DNA of 64,000 bases from Thiodiazotropha sp050291245 (GTDB lineage Bacteria; Pseudomonadota; Gammaproteobacteria; Chromatiales; Chromatiaceae), in assembly GCA_050291245.1 (NCBI GenBank), contig JBNKJP010000058.1:17283-81282 (forward strand), in the 5' to 3' direction. The position numbers and the translations under genes were made by a program. A model generated the notes under the pieces. The model was not told the DNA's origin. It saw nothing but the letters and a program-made list of their open reading frames with translations, and made no database searches. Shown piece after piece: positions 17,026 through 26,284 of this stretch (positions are counted from its first letter, which is position 1; each line of letters starts with the position of its first letter).

Positions 17026-18255
17026 CTACGAACTTTCTAAACACTGAATTGCGTCATAGTACTTTTCGTAGTCGTATGCAATAAGAAGATAGTCTACCGT
17101 GGATTCAAATGACTGCCGGATACTCATGCAAAATCCGCGCTGATAGATTGCCCCCATTGTCATATCATCAGTAACCAAGGTACTGTATATCTTGAGCTTT
17201 TCCTTAATCAGGTCATGAATAACTTTATATGAGGTTGACACGGGACGATCCGAATCCACAGCCGCAAGGGTCACATGGGACAACATGATCCACGATCGAG
17301 TTGCAACGGCCAGCCTCTCGAATGGAATGAGATCTCGACGCCCTAACTCATCAATCCTGTCGTTTAATATTGCAGCAAAATAGTGCGTATCCGCCTGAAC
17401 TCCCGCCAATCCCGGAAAATGTTTCAATGTGGCCGTAACGCCCTCGCTTTCCAGTCCTCTGATGTATTCAAGGGATGCCTCCACAACTTCCAGAGGATCT
17501 GAGGATATAGCACGTGTTCCGATCAAAGTATGAAAGTCGAGACCACTGGGCGGAAAATCCGGCATCAGATCCACCACTGGACTGAAGTTCACCGTTACAC
17601 CCAAACGCTTCAAAGATTCCCCTTGCCGCTTTCCATATTCAAACGCCGACTCCCCTTTCCGATAGATTTGCGCGAGTGCTTCCTGCTTGGCAATCAGAGG
17701 CGACAGCCTCGATACCGCCCCGCCCTCCTGATCCGTCGTCACGATCAGCGGAGGCAGTCCGTGAGCCTTCCTGATCGCCTGCAGCTTTGCAATAAACCCT
17801 TGCAAGGATTCAAATGTTTCACCTGCGATATTCCTTCGGGTTACAAATATCCCGGCTATTCCATTTTCGGCTAACTTTGTCACTTCTTCGACATCACCAT
17901 AACCAACAATGAATTTTCGATTCAACTCCTGAATCTGCTGCGAGGGATCGTACAAGATGCGCTGCAGGGCGCTCTCATAGCAATATTCGCTATACACAAC
18001 ATATATCGCGAATGCCGGGATAACCCAAACACTCAACCGCTTCAGAAGAGGCATCATACAAACTCTGCTCAGACACCATGCCAACACAACGGCAAAGAAA
18101 TACAGTGGAAGCTCGAATTGACGAATATTCATCAGGAGCGGATCTCGAAAATCCAATGACCATACCCCGATCATGACAACGCATGCGAGCACAAACAGGT
18201 CATACGCAATATGAAACACCGTTATGCCCGCGACACTTCGAGGATTGCCACTCAT
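17026..18255 (-). CDS. Membrane-anchored glycoside hydrolase family 3 (NagZ-like)
   Basis: Predicted 409 residues from the ATG at 18255, which has GGGGA eight bases upstream; longer reading would translate through a REP palindrome. Three or so hydrophobic helices (residues ~10-100) precede a GH3 domain. Key motifs: VTTDQEGGAVSRL, TLKHFPGLAGVQADTHYF (the KHFPG loop with the Asp/His pair) and LVTDDMTMGAI (nucleophile Asp). NagZ is a soluble cytoplasmic beta-N-acetylglucosaminidase of peptidoglycan recycling; this version is anchored and probably faces the periplasm. The C-terminus (DYEKYYDAIQCLESS) is shorter than in NagZ. Substrate is inferred only from family. Confidence 0.82.
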   Translation of the reverse strand: MSGNPRSVAGITVFHIAYDLFVLACVVMIGVWSLDFRDPLLMNIRQFELPLYFFAVVLAWCLSRVCMMPLLKRLSVWVIPAFAIYVVYSEYCYESALQRILYDPSQQIQELNRKFIVGYGDVEEVTKLAENGIAGIFVTRRNIAGETFESLQGFIAKLQAIRKAHGLPPLIVTTDQEGGAVSRLSPLIAKQEALAQIYRKGESAFEYGKRQGESLKRLGVTVNFSPVVDLMPDFPPSGLDFHTLIGTRAISSDPLEVVEASLEYIRGLESEGVTATLKHFPGLAGVQADTHYFAAILNDRIDELGRRDLIPFERLAVATRSWIMLSHVTLAAVDSDRPVSTSYKVIHDLIKEKLKIYSTLVTDDMTMGAIYQRGFCMSIRQSFESTVDYLLIAYDYEKYYDAIQCLESS

Positions 18256-18266
18256 TTTCATTTCCC

Positions 18267-18375
18267 CGTTCCCACACTCCGCGTGGAAATGCCTATCTTT
18301 GCTGGGTTTATCTGTCGCATTTGGGTAGAACACCGAACCCTCAATCTGCATGCCCACGCGGAGCGTAGGAACGAG
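18267..18375. repeat. REP pair (CCCACGC type), copies 3 and 4
   Basis: Degenerate copies at 18267-18291 (CCCACACTCCGCGTGG) and 18349-18375 (CCCACGCGGAGCGTAGG), facing each other. They fill the gap between the YdjM-like gene and the GH3 gene and reach to within 12 bases of the GH3 start. The GGGG of the first copy is part of the GH3 ribosome site. Confidence 0.75.
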
Positions 18376-18393
18376 AGGGAAGCACCATTTATT

Positions 18394-18924
18394 CTATCTC
18401 GCACCGCCCACTTCTATGAGTTTCCATCTTACCCGCATATCTCGATACCCAAGGTATAGCGCACTCGCCACAATCCCCATTTCGACCGCAAATGCCCAGT
18501 TGAACAGGATATTCATCCACCAGCGCTCATATCCCATGTCTGATGTATACAAGGTAAATGACTCATCAACAAAAGGTGCGAACCACCAGATTTCTCCAGC
18601 AATGGTGTCAAGCATCATATGCACAAGACCATTGAGAGAGAATACTAATAAAAACGCCGAAAACCGTGCCCACAAACCGAAGGATCGCAACCCAACAGAA
18701 ACCAGCAGGAATGACACCCAAACAATGGGGAGATGGGTCAAATAGGTATGATGGTGCCGATACGCACGGGCAAAAAAATAGGCATACAACAAGTCAAGAT
18801 CCGGCACGATGGAGCCGAACAGTCCGACCAACAGAAACCACTTTAATGCGATATTGTCTGAACCAAGTCGATAATACACAAACCTGGACACAAGATAACC
18901 GGCAGGCAGATGACCCACGATCAT
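18394..18924 (-). CDS. YdjM-family inner-membrane metal-dependent hydrolase-like protein
   Basis: Predicted 176 residues with four to five transmembrane helices. Family landmarks are the N-terminal GHLPAGYL, the acidic IVPDLDLLY, the histidine-rich HHHTYLTHLP and the conserved HMMLD in a later helix, as in the PF04307 group (YdjM, membrane-bound, putative zinc-dependent). E. coli ydjM is SOS-induced, but I see no LexA box here. It lies upstream of the GH3 gene on the same strand, separated by a REP pair. Confidence 0.8.
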   Translation of the reverse strand: MIVGHLPAGYLVSRFVYYRLGSDNIALKWFLLVGLFGSIVPDLDLLYAYFFARAYRHHHTYLTHLPIVWVSFLLVSVGLRSFGLWARFSAFLLVFSLNGLVHMMLDTIAGEIWWFAPFVDESFTLYTSDMGYERWWMNILFNWAFAVEMGIVASALYLGYRDMRVRWKLIEVGGAR

Positions 18925-19048
18925 TATTCACCTCGCTTATTCAAATCATGGCTGTATTCAACAATCACTATTCAAGCCACCTGCCTACCAAAATCGGAGT
19001 GGCGCATGACCACTCCAACGCAGTTGGATTCAGCGTTCGGTTACCTGA

Positions 19049-20431
19049 TTAAGCGATGCCTGCCTCATCCGCGGTTTTCCTTACCGCCAGTCTCGCAGTC
19101 AAATTATCCGTAACCTCATACCAGTCGAGACGTCGCGTCACTACCATTACCAGACTAAGGACACCAAAGATCAACAGGGAACCCATCAGTAGCGAGCTGT
19201 CCTCCGCACTCAGAATGCCGTAGAGAGTGCCATATAACAGCAACAGCTCGGCGGTCAGTAATCCGCCATGTTTCACGGAATTAAAAACACTGCTGACATA
19301 GAAACCGATCAATAAAGTAGATGCGAGACTGGCTGTTCCATAGGCAAAGACAAAGGCCATATGTTCGGACAGGGAGATCAGCAGTAGATAAAACACGCTC
19401 AATCCCAATCCTACCAATAGATACTGCATCGGATGCATGCGCAAGCCTTTCATCACTTCGTAAAGAAAGAAGCTGACGAAGGTCAAACCTATAAACATCA
19501 ACGCATATTTAACAGAACGTTCACTCTGCTGATAGATGTCAACGGAGTTGAATAGTTTGACACCGAAACTCTCCTGAGCCAGTACGGAGCAGTCGCCCTC
19601 CTGACAGTTCTCGAGATACCCGGGCACGGCGCTGGAAAATGACGAGAGATTCCAATTGGCGTGAAAGCCATCGTGGTCAATCTCGCGACTCGACGGCAGA
19701 TAACGACCAACAAAACTGGGATCGGGCCAGCCGGCCTTTATACTGATGCGGGTACTCTTACCCATGGGTGCGAAAGAGAGCATCTCCATGCCATTCAAAT
19801 GCAGATCGAAACTGAATTCCGCCAGACCGTCCTGGGCCGGCACCCGGCCCAGGTTTGCATGCATACCGTTGCGAATCCCATCCACCAGCGTATCCGGTTT
19901 GAATTGGAGAGTTTGGTTGCGCCACTTCAGCACCGGTTGCACTTCAACCCCTCGGGTGTCACTGATCGAGACCGAAAGCACCGCCTCCTGCCACTCGATC
20001 TGATGCTCGGTCCTGGCGGCGACCTCGTCAATTCCGGACAGATCAAAGCTGCCAGTCACGGCAAGACGGCTGCGATACACAGGCACCTCATAGATACCCC
20101 GTTTACGGGTCTCGGTAGCCACCTCACCATCCACGATCAGCCCTTCCGGGGCAATCAGCAAACGCCGCTGGAGTACTCGTTCCTCCTCTTCATAGCGTTC
20201 CGTCTCCTTATTCCATTGCCTGACCGTGAATCGCTCTTTATAGGGCACCACCAGCAGCGGGCCGAGCACTTGCTGCTCACCGGTCCAGCTTTGCGCAATG
20301 CTGTAGCGGGCCTCGTCCCGGTAGGAACTGCGTTCCTTGACCACGTCTTCGATCATCATCAAGGGGATCATCAGCAGGATGCTCAGTAGAACAATCACCA
20401 CAACCTTCTTAACCAATGGATGTTTCATCAT
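19049..20431 (-). CDS. creD: Inner membrane protein CreD
   Basis: Predicted 460 residues. An N-terminal helix is followed by a long periplasmic domain (WTGEQQVLGPLLVVPYKERF; VDGEVATETRKRGIYEVPVY; GVEVQPVLKW) and then a bundle of about five helices beginning KYALMFIGLTFVSFFLYEV, with the conserved HPMQYLLVGLGLSVFYLLL. This is the CreD architecture. In enterics creD is the most strongly induced target of CreBC and affects envelope integrity and beta-lactam and colicin tolerance. It is the last gene of a creB-creC-creD operon, 91 bases after creC. The C-terminus ends VRKTADEAGIA. Confidence 0.92.
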   Translation of the reverse strand: MMKHPLVKKVVVIVLLSILLMIPLMMIEDVVKERSSYRDEARYSIAQSWTGEQQVLGPLLVVPYKERFTVRQWNKETERYEEEERVLQRRLLIAPEGLIVDGEVATETRKRGIYEVPVYRSRLAVTGSFDLSGIDEVAARTEHQIEWQEAVLSVSISDTRGVEVQPVLKWRNQTLQFKPDTLVDGIRNGMHANLGRVPAQDGLAEFSFDLHLNGMEMLSFAPMGKSTRISIKAGWPDPSFVGRYLPSSREIDHDGFHANWNLSSFSSAVPGYLENCQEGDCSVLAQESFGVKLFNSVDIYQQSERSVKYALMFIGLTFVSFFLYEVMKGLRMHPMQYLLVGLGLSVFYLLLISLSEHMAFVFAYGTASLASTLLIGFYVSSVFNSVKHGGLLTAELLLLYGTLYGILSAEDSSLLMGSLLIFGVLSLVMVVTRRLDWYEVTDNLTARLAVRKTADEAGIA

Positions 20432-20522
20432 CGTCTCCTTTTGAATCTTAGGGAGACTCTACACGGGGATTATGTGGCGTTGATGTGGGGAGTGTGTGCG
20501 AGCCGGTTTGGCAGCAGGTCAA

Positions 20523-21974
20523 TTAGAATTCGGATGGGGTCAGAGGAGGTTTCACGGGTATCGACAGGCTGGCAATGACACCCCCCTCGGGATGATTCTC
20601 CAGGTGGATCCGCCCGCCATGCAGGTGCGCGACCTCTTGCACAAAGCTGAGACCCAGACCGCTGCTACGGGCACCCCCGTTAGGTCTCGGCAGAGAATAG
20701 AAGCGCTCGTAGATTCTTTCCAGGGCATAATCCGGCACACCAGGGCCTTGATCCCGAACATGAAATTCCCACTGCCCATTTGCCGCATGGCTGTCGATCT
20801 GAATCGTCCCGCCAGAGGGACTAAAATCGATAGCGTTGTCGATCAGGTTGCCCAGGGCCTGCTGCAAAAGAAAGCGCTCGGCGACCGGCTTGGCCCGCTG
20901 CTCCAATTCACACTCGAAGCGGATCTCTTCCCGATCCACGCGCCAACGCCGCTCTTCACATAGGGTCTCGACCAAACCAACCGTATCCACAGGCTGCGGA
21001 TCGATCAATCCCTGACGCTTTTCCAACGCAGCCAGGCGCAGCAGCTGTTCTACCACTTGGCGAAGACGCTCCGCCTCGGCTCTTATATTGGCGATAAAGC
21101 GCTGGCGATCGGCCAACGGCATCTCTTCATCGAGCAGTTCGGCGGTACCCTGAATCGCCGCCAGGGGACTCTTCAATTCATGAGTCAGACTGTGCAGGTA
21201 GTGCTCCACATAGTCCTTGCCTTCCAGTTCCCGGCGCATCGCCTCCATCGCCTCGGCCAACTGCGCCAGTTCACCCTCACGCAGATGCGGCACCTTGGGC
21301 CGCCCGCCCTCGCGCACCTGCTGCGCATAGGCGGTAAGCCGGCGTATCGAGGTGGTAAGCCAGTAGGTAATGAGCAGTCCCAGAGCCAGGGCCGCCAGGA
21401 TGATCAAAACCCCCTTCTCTTCGATATTATTCACGACCCTTTCCACAAACGGCTGTACCGCAACGCTGGGTTTACCCACGGTTACCACACCGATGAGTCG
21501 GCCATCCCGCAGTATCGGTGCCGCTACATACATGATGCTGCTGAACTCGTCTTCGGCCACCTCCCGGGTGGTGCGCGCCCCGTACTCACCGCGCAGGGTG
21601 AGGTAGACATCGTTCCATTGGGAGTAGTCCTTACCCAGATCCTGCCCCAGGGAGTGATAGCGCACGATGCCTTGGGCATCGGTGACATAGACGATCAGAT
21701 TGGGATCACGCTTCTTCAGAAACCAGATGCGCGCATCGAGACGTCGCTGGGCAAAAGCCCGCATGGCGCTTTCGAAACGACCGCTTTGCAGAGCGTCCTG
21801 ATCCATTTCATCGGCGACCAGTTCCGCCACCAGGTTGGCGGTGTCCACCAGCACCTCTTCCAGTGACTGACGCATCCCGGGAACCAGCTCCGCCGAGAAA
21901 CTGCGCATTACGAACCAAATAGCGAACCCGAGGAGTAAGAAATAGGCAAGAAAGATGCGAACGCTAAGATTCAC
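20523..21974 (-). CDS. creC: Sensor histidine kinase CreC
   Basis: Predicted 483-residue membrane sensor kinase. I use the GTG at 21974, where the product begins VNLSVRIFLAYFLLLGFAIW like known CreC; it overlaps creB by 11 bases. Order: first helix, periplasmic sensor domain (DYSQWNDVYLTLRGEYGART, very close to enteric CreC), second helix (~residues 185-205), HAMP, HisKA with SLTHELKSPLAAIQGTAELL (phospho-His) and HATPase with ALGNLIDNAIDF, DQGPGVPDYALERIYERFYS and SSGLGLSFV. It phosphorylates CreB in response to carbon or envelope state. Confidence 0.93.
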   Translation of the reverse strand: MNLSVRIFLAYFLLLGFAIWFVMRSFSAELVPGMRQSLEEVLVDTANLVAELVADEMDQDALQSGRFESAMRAFAQRRLDARIWFLKKRDPNLIVYVTDAQGIVRYHSLGQDLGKDYSQWNDVYLTLRGEYGARTTREVAEDEFSSIMYVAAPILRDGRLIGVVTVGKPSVAVQPFVERVVNNIEEKGVLIILAALALGLLITYWLTTSIRRLTAYAQQVREGGRPKVPHLREGELAQLAEAMEAMRRELEGKDYVEHYLHSLTHELKSPLAAIQGTAELLDEEMPLADRQRFIANIRAEAERLRQVVEQLLRLAALEKRQGLIDPQPVDTVGLVETLCEERRWRVDREEIRFECELEQRAKPVAERFLLQQALGNLIDNAIDFSPSGGTIQIDSHAANGQWEFHVRDQGPGVPDYALERIYERFYSLPRPNGGARSSGLGLSFVQEVAHLHGGRIHLENHPEGGVIASLSIPVKPPLTPSEF

Positions 21975-22668
21975 GAACGCTACCACTGATACTGTAACCC
22001 ATGCCGCGATGGGTCTGGATGGGATTGTCGTCCCCGCATACCTCACGCAGTTTGGCGCGCAGGGTCTTGATGTGGGTATCCACGGCACGTTCCAGGCTGT
22101 CACCCGGGTCATTCCAGACCTGCTCCATGATCTGATTTCGGGTGTAAATGCATTCCGGGTGTCTCAGCAGGGTTCGCAACACCTCATACTCATAGCGGGT
22201 CAGATCGAGCCAGACCTGATGATAGCGAATACGGCAACGCCCCAAGTCAACCTCGAAAAGGGTCTGTTGCACAGGCTCCGCAGCCCTGGTTGATCGGCCC
22301 CGTTTGAGGATCGCCTTGACCCGCGCGGTCAACTCCCGGGGACTGAAGGGCTTGCCCATGTAGTCGTCGCCACCGATCTCAAGCCCGACGATGCGGTCCA
22401 CCTCTTCGTTGCGAGCGGTGAGAAAGATAATGGGAATCTCCGAAAAGCGCCGGATCTCCTTACAGAACTCAAAGCCGTTACCGTCAGGGAGGCCCACATC
22501 CAGGATTAACAAGGCAGTCTGCGGATGCTGGCGTAGCCATGCGACACCCTCCCTTCCGAGACGATGCCACTCTGAGCCGAACCCTTCGCTTTTCAAGGCA
22601 TACAGCACCATGTCCGCAATTGCGGACTCGTCTTCGATCAGCAACACAACCGGCAATGGATTACTCAC
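21964..22668 (-). CDS. creB: Response regulator CreB
   Basis: Predicted 234-residue OmpR-type regulator. I start at GTG 22668, which has GGGAGA a few bases upstream; an upstream in-frame GTG at 22698 lacks that. The receiver domain has LLIEDES (acidic pair), LLILDVGLPDGNGF (phospho-Asp), LTARNEEVDRIVGLEIGGDD and KPFSPREL. The winged helix has LTRYEYEVLRTLL and VDTHIKTLRAKLREV, ending HRGMGYSI. All match CreB. No creA precedes it, unlike enteric creABCD. I could not find the TTCAC-N6-TTCAC cre-tag in the upstream region. Confidence 0.93.
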   Translation of the reverse strand: MSNPLPVVLLIEDESAIADMVLYALKSEGFGSEWHRLGREGVAWLRQHPQTALLILDVGLPDGNGFEFCKEIRRFSEIPIIFLTARNEEVDRIVGLEIGGDDYMGKPFSPRELTARVKAILKRGRSTRAAEPVQQTLFEVDLGRCRIRYHQVWLDLTRYEYEVLRTLLRHPECIYTRNQIMEQVWNDPGDSLERAVDTHIKTLRAKLREVCGDDNPIQTHRGMGYSISGSVRES

Positions 22669-23204
22669 ATTTCTCCCAAGTGGTTTGATTACACTCACAA
22701 GGCCAATCGCTCTATTGAGCGGAAAAATTGTCCATCACTGAAACCTTACCAACCTATCGGTTTTTAGGACAGGCAATAAAATACTACATATTCTATCAAT
22801 CCTCTGGATTTATCAAAAGAAGCCTTATGGGGCATACCGCATCTGCTTCGCGACTATTCCAGATATCTCAGGTTGACTGAAAGTCGAAGGCATATCAGAT
22901 CAAAGCGAAAGCTTCCCTGCACCTCCTGCAATAACCGGAACCGGCTCATTGCCGGCATTGGTGTGTTGTCTGTGGTCATTGATCTTACGAATGACCACAC
23001 ATACCTTTTGTAACCAATATGTAACCTGCTCCATTCTAAGTTCTATGCCACCAGGGGGGATTTTTCTTGCACCCACGATCACCATTACAGGATCCTGGTT
23101 GCACCGCAATCAAGTGCAAGACCAATTCCAGACGCGCAGTAATCGTTTTATATATCCGCACGTTAACACTGGCATCAAATAGGCATTCGAAAGGAGATTC
23201 AATC
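22669..23204. other. Divergent intergenic region, creB / peptidase-pentapeptide gene
   Basis: 536 bases between divergent genes; it should hold both promoters. It is AT-richer than creBC. The one clear structure is a perfect 10-base inverted repeat, TGTGGTCATT / AATGACCACA, at 22971-22999 (listed separately). No coding frame is convincing. Confidence 0.5.
22971..22999. promoter_or_regulatory. Perfect 10-base inverted repeat, possible operator
   Basis: TGTGGTCATT (22971-22980), nine-base spacer, AATGACCACA (22990-22999). It lies about 205 bases before the peptidase-pentapeptide start and about 300 bases from creB. The arm spacing would suit a dimeric regulator; no T tract follows, so it is not a normal terminator. 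Confidence 0.4.
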
Positions 23205-24755
23205 ATGACAACGAAATACACAAATCCACAATTCATCCCCAGTGAAAATGGATTTAAATTTAGTAATACATTTGACAACGCACTCTATTTCGGACCTTTC
23301 GATTGGTCCATTCGTACATCCGGCCGTTGCGGCGGAATGTCATATTCCGCTCTTGACTATTTCCACTCACACAAGAGCATACCTGAAATAACAGAAACAC
23401 CACCCGATGGCGATTACATTGGAGACTATATACTACAACGACAGTTTCATACATTTAGCAGTGTTGCCGATGAGTTTATTACCGGAACATTCGCACCAGG
23501 TGGCGGCGACATGTTTTATCAAAGATGCCATCCATCAGGCGGCGTAGACTTTAATACATTCAAAAAAAGCATTGACCAGAACAAGCCCTGCAATCTGGGT
23601 CTATTTTCTGCTCAAGGAGGATTGCAAAACATTGGGAACTGCCATCAGGTACTGGGGATTGGTTATACAAAACACACGCAACCAGAACAGTCTCTCATTC
23701 ACATTTACGACCCTAACAAACCCGGAAAGGAAATGGTACTGCGACTCAATTCAAGCAAAAAAACATGGGAGGAGTATTATTTTGACCCCTCCGAAAAACA
23801 ACTTGGTTCTCATTATAAATCCTGGAAGGCGTGGTTTGCAGACACCGGATACCATCAACACAATGTACCATCGGACATCCCAGATCGCATCACAGACCTT
23901 TCAGGAAAAGATTTGACTCACTGGAACCCACCAACTGAAATGTTAAGAAATTACCGTTTTGTCAGCTCTCGCTTTTCAGGAAATAACGCTCTAAATAGCT
24001 GTGACTTTAAAGGTGTCATCGCAAGAAATTCACTTTTTGACAGAACATCAGCAGTCAAGTCAAGTTTTCTAGAAGCCGACCTATCCGGCACTAACTTCAT
24101 TAATGCCAACCTTCGAGGCTCTACGTTCACTCACGCGATACTCTACAAAGCCAATTTCGAAAGAACCGACTTAAGTGATACTGATTTCGCTTATTGCCAA
24201 GGATATTCCGGAGCAAGCAGCACCTCAAAGTTGAATTTTTCAAATGCAAAATTCAATAATTCAAACCTAACACATGCGCAAATGAATGCGAGCAACTTTT
24301 CCTACTCTTCGATGGCCAATTCTAAATTCAGGTCCGCCAGGATGAGAGACAGTAAATTTCTGTTTTCCGCGTTAAACAATGTCAACTTTAGCGGCACTAA
24401 TAATACAGACAAAACAGACATGTACAGCTGCGATTTTAGAAATGCCTCATTTAAGAATTGCAAACTCGAAAATACAAATCTGTCACGATCCGACCTTTCT
24501 AACGTACCCATTTCCGGATGTTCTTTTAACAGCGCGGAATGCAGCAGAACAAAATTTGTCAACAGCGCCATTGAAAACACCTCCATGACAGACGCGGATG
24601 TTAGTTACGCTGATTTCTCTGGGGCAGCACTAAATAAGGTCGATCTTTCTAATGTGAACTTTGACGGATCAAAATGGCGGGGAGCTTCACTGAAAAGCTG
24701 CAGAATGGGCCCACAGATGATGAGCTATATTCTTTCTCACGGTGGAAGATTCTAA
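23205..24755 (+). CDS. Papain-like cysteine peptidase domain fused to pentapeptide repeats
   Basis: Predicted 516 residues from the ATG at 23205 (AAGGAGA eight bases upstream). The N-terminal ~230 residues look like a papain-fold cysteine peptidase: TSGRCGGMSYSALDYF (candidate nucleophile Cys42), NIGNCHQVLGIGYTKH (His147) and IHIYDPNKPGKEM (Asp169, Asn171), in the usual C-H-D/N order. From about residue 235 to 505 there are more than 20 pentapeptide repeats of the (A/S)-(N/D)-(L/F)-x-x type (FLEADLSGTNFINANLRGST), which fold into a right-handed helix. There is no signal peptide. The gene is AT-rich and has no same-strand partner, suggesting acquisition. Possible roles are an effector, toxin or protein processor; none is proved. 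Confidence 0.8.
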   Translation: MTTKYTNPQFIPSENGFKFSNTFDNALYFGPFDWSIRTSGRCGGMSYSALDYFHSHKSIPEITETPPDGDYIGDYILQRQFHTFSSVADEFITGTFAPGGGDMFYQRCHPSGGVDFNTFKKSIDQNKPCNLGLFSAQGGLQNIGNCHQVLGIGYTKHTQPEQSLIHIYDPNKPGKEMVLRLNSSKKTWEEYYFDPSEKQLGSHYKSWKAWFADTGYHQHNVPSDIPDRITDLSGKDLTHWNPPTEMLRNYRFVSSRFSGNNALNSCDFKGVIARNSLFDRTSAVKSSFLEADLSGTNFINANLRGSTFTHAILYKANFERTDLSDTDFAYCQGYSGASSTSKLNFSNAKFNNSNLTHAQMNASNFSYSSMANSKFRSARMRDSKFLFSALNNVNFSGTNNTDKTDMYSCDFRNASFKNCKLENTNLSRSDLSNVPISGCSFNSAECSRTKFVNSAIENTSMTDADVSYADFSGAALNKVDLSNVNFDGSKWRGASLKSCRMGPQMMSYILSHGGRF

Positions 24756-25102
24756 TCACACCAAAACACATATCTCAGCCGGAGCCCTCAACTATTAACC
24801 CGACACCTGAGTAGTTTAGACTCCGCCGTCGCGTATCTGTCCGCAGCAAAACCACGAACTCAGACAGATACGCGACGATCTATCGCTTGCCCTATATTCG
24901 CAGTAAGCTGCACTGCCTCGATCAGAAACATGCCAGGCAATGGCCCTTTCCACCTGTCAGTACTTGATCAAAATCAGACCAGATTTCCCTGATGATCGTA
25001 TTTGACTAAAAGGCAATCCGATATGCCATAACTCTTTATTATCCTCAATTCCACCAACATAGAGATTCTTCATGTCATCGATGGCAAACACATTGACCTC
25101 TG
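24756..25102. other. Intergenic region with a long hairpin
   Basis: 347 bases between the convergent peptidase-pentapeptide and purT genes. It contains a 14-base perfect inverted repeat at 24828-24876 and otherwise no recognisable feature. Both flanking genes end here, so terminators are expected. Confidence 0.5.
24828..24876. terminator. 14-base-pair hairpin between convergent genes
   Basis: GTCGCGTATCTGTC (24828-24841) pairs perfectly with GACAGATACGCGAC (24863-24876); the loop is 21 bases. No U tract follows on either strand, so it is either an imperfect bidirectional terminator or a structural or mobile remnant. Confidence 0.4.
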
Positions 25103-26284
25103 TTAAAGTTCAATTTCGACTGAATTCGCCGCAAGACTAGCCTTTCTACGGGCTTCTTCAATATCCCCACCACGCGCCAACACCACCCCCATCCGTCTTT
25201 TCCCTCTCACTTCCGGTTTACCGAACAGGCGCAACTGGGTATCCGGCATCTCGAGGGCCTTTTCCAGTTGACTGAAGCGCAGGCTGGATGAATCCCCCTC
25301 GACCAGAATCACCGCGGAAGCTGAAGAACCATGCTGCACGATATTGGGAATCGGCAGACCCAGGATGGCCCGGGCATGCAGGGCGAACTGGGAGAGATCC
25401 TGGGAGATCATGGTCACCATACCTGTGTCGTGGGGACGGGGTGAGACTTCGCTGAAATAAACCTCATCGCCCTTGATGAACAGCTCAACACCGAAGATGC
25501 CCCGTCCGCCCAGGGCGTCGGTCACCTGCCGGGCGATCTCCCGCGCCTGCAGCAAGGCCACTTCGCTCATGGGTTGGGGCTGCCAGGACTCCTGATAATC
25601 CCCATGCTCCTGTCGATGTCCGATGGGCTGGCAGAAGGCGGTCCCCTGTTCGTGGCGAACGGTCAGCTGGGTGATTTCATAGTCAAAATCGACAAAACCT
25701 TCAACGATCACACGGCCCGCGCCGGCACGCCCGCCCTCCTGGGCATAGCACCAGCTGTTGTCGATATCCGCGGGGCTTTTGATCGTGCTCTGGCCCTTAC
25801 CCGAGGAACTCATGATCGGCTTGACCACACAGGGGATACCAATCTCGGCCACCGCTTGTTCGAAATCCTCACGGTTGTCGACGAAACGGTAGGGCGACGT
25901 AGGCAGTCCCAATTCCTCGGCGGCGAGTCGCCGGATACCTTCCCGGTTCATGGTAAGCCGTGCGGCGTTCGCGGTGGGAATCACTGTAAATCCTTCCTGC
26001 TCCAGCGCCACCAGGGTATCGGTGGAGATCGCTTCGATCTCCGGTACGATGTAATCAGGACGCTCCAGCTCGATCACCCGTCGCAACGCTTCACCATCGA
26101 GCATGGAAAAGGTGTAGGAGCGGTCGGCCACCTGCATCGCCGGAGCGTGCTCGTAGCGGTCACAGGCGATCACCTCACAACCGAATCGCTGCAACTCGAT
26201 GACCACCTCCTTTCCCAATTCACCGGAGCCACATAACAGAACCTTGGTAGCGGAAGGGGAGAAAGGGGTACCCAGCGTCGTCAT
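25103..26284 (-). CDS. purT: Formate-dependent phosphoribosylglycinamide formyltransferase PurT
   Basis: Predicted 393 residues, almost the length of E. coli PurT. I start at the ATG 26284 (MTTLGTPFSPSATKVLLCGS); the open frame runs 80 codons further upstream, but that part has no PurT similarity. ATP-grasp family motifs are LLCGSGELGKEVVIE, EIEAISTDTLVALE, CVVKPIMSSSGKGQS (nucleotide loop) and EVSPRPHDTGMVT. It converts GAR, formate and ATP to FGAR in purine synthesis. It forms no operon with the downstream region; a diguanylate cyclase lies about 100 bases upstream on the same strand. Confidence 0.95.
   Translation of the reverse strand: MTTLGTPFSPSATKVLLCGSGELGKEVVIELQRFGCEVIACDRYEHAPAMQVADRSYTFSMLDGEALRRVIELERPDYIVPEIEAISTDTLVALEQEGFTVIPTANAARLTMNREGIRRLAAEELGLPTSPYRFVDNREDFEQAVAEIGIPCVVKPIMSSSGKGQSTIKSPADIDNSWCYAQEGGRAGAGRVIVEGFVDFDYEITQLTVRHEQGTAFCQPIGHRQEHGDYQESWQPQPMSEVALLQAREIARQVTDALGGRGIFGVELFIKGDEVYFSEVSPRPHDTGMVTMISQDLSQFALHARAILGLPIPNIVQHGSSASAVILVEGDSSSLRFSQLEKALEMPDTQLRLFGKPEVRGKRRMGVVLARGGDIEEARRKASLAANSVEIEL

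Noticed and set aside
21975..22112. 46-codon N-terminal extension of CreC
   Set aside because: It lies within creB coding sequence, and CreC proteins begin at the VNLSVRIFLAYF helix.
22669..23204. CreB cre-tag (TTCAC-N6-TTCAC)
   Set aside because: No pair with the right spacing was found by eye on either strand.
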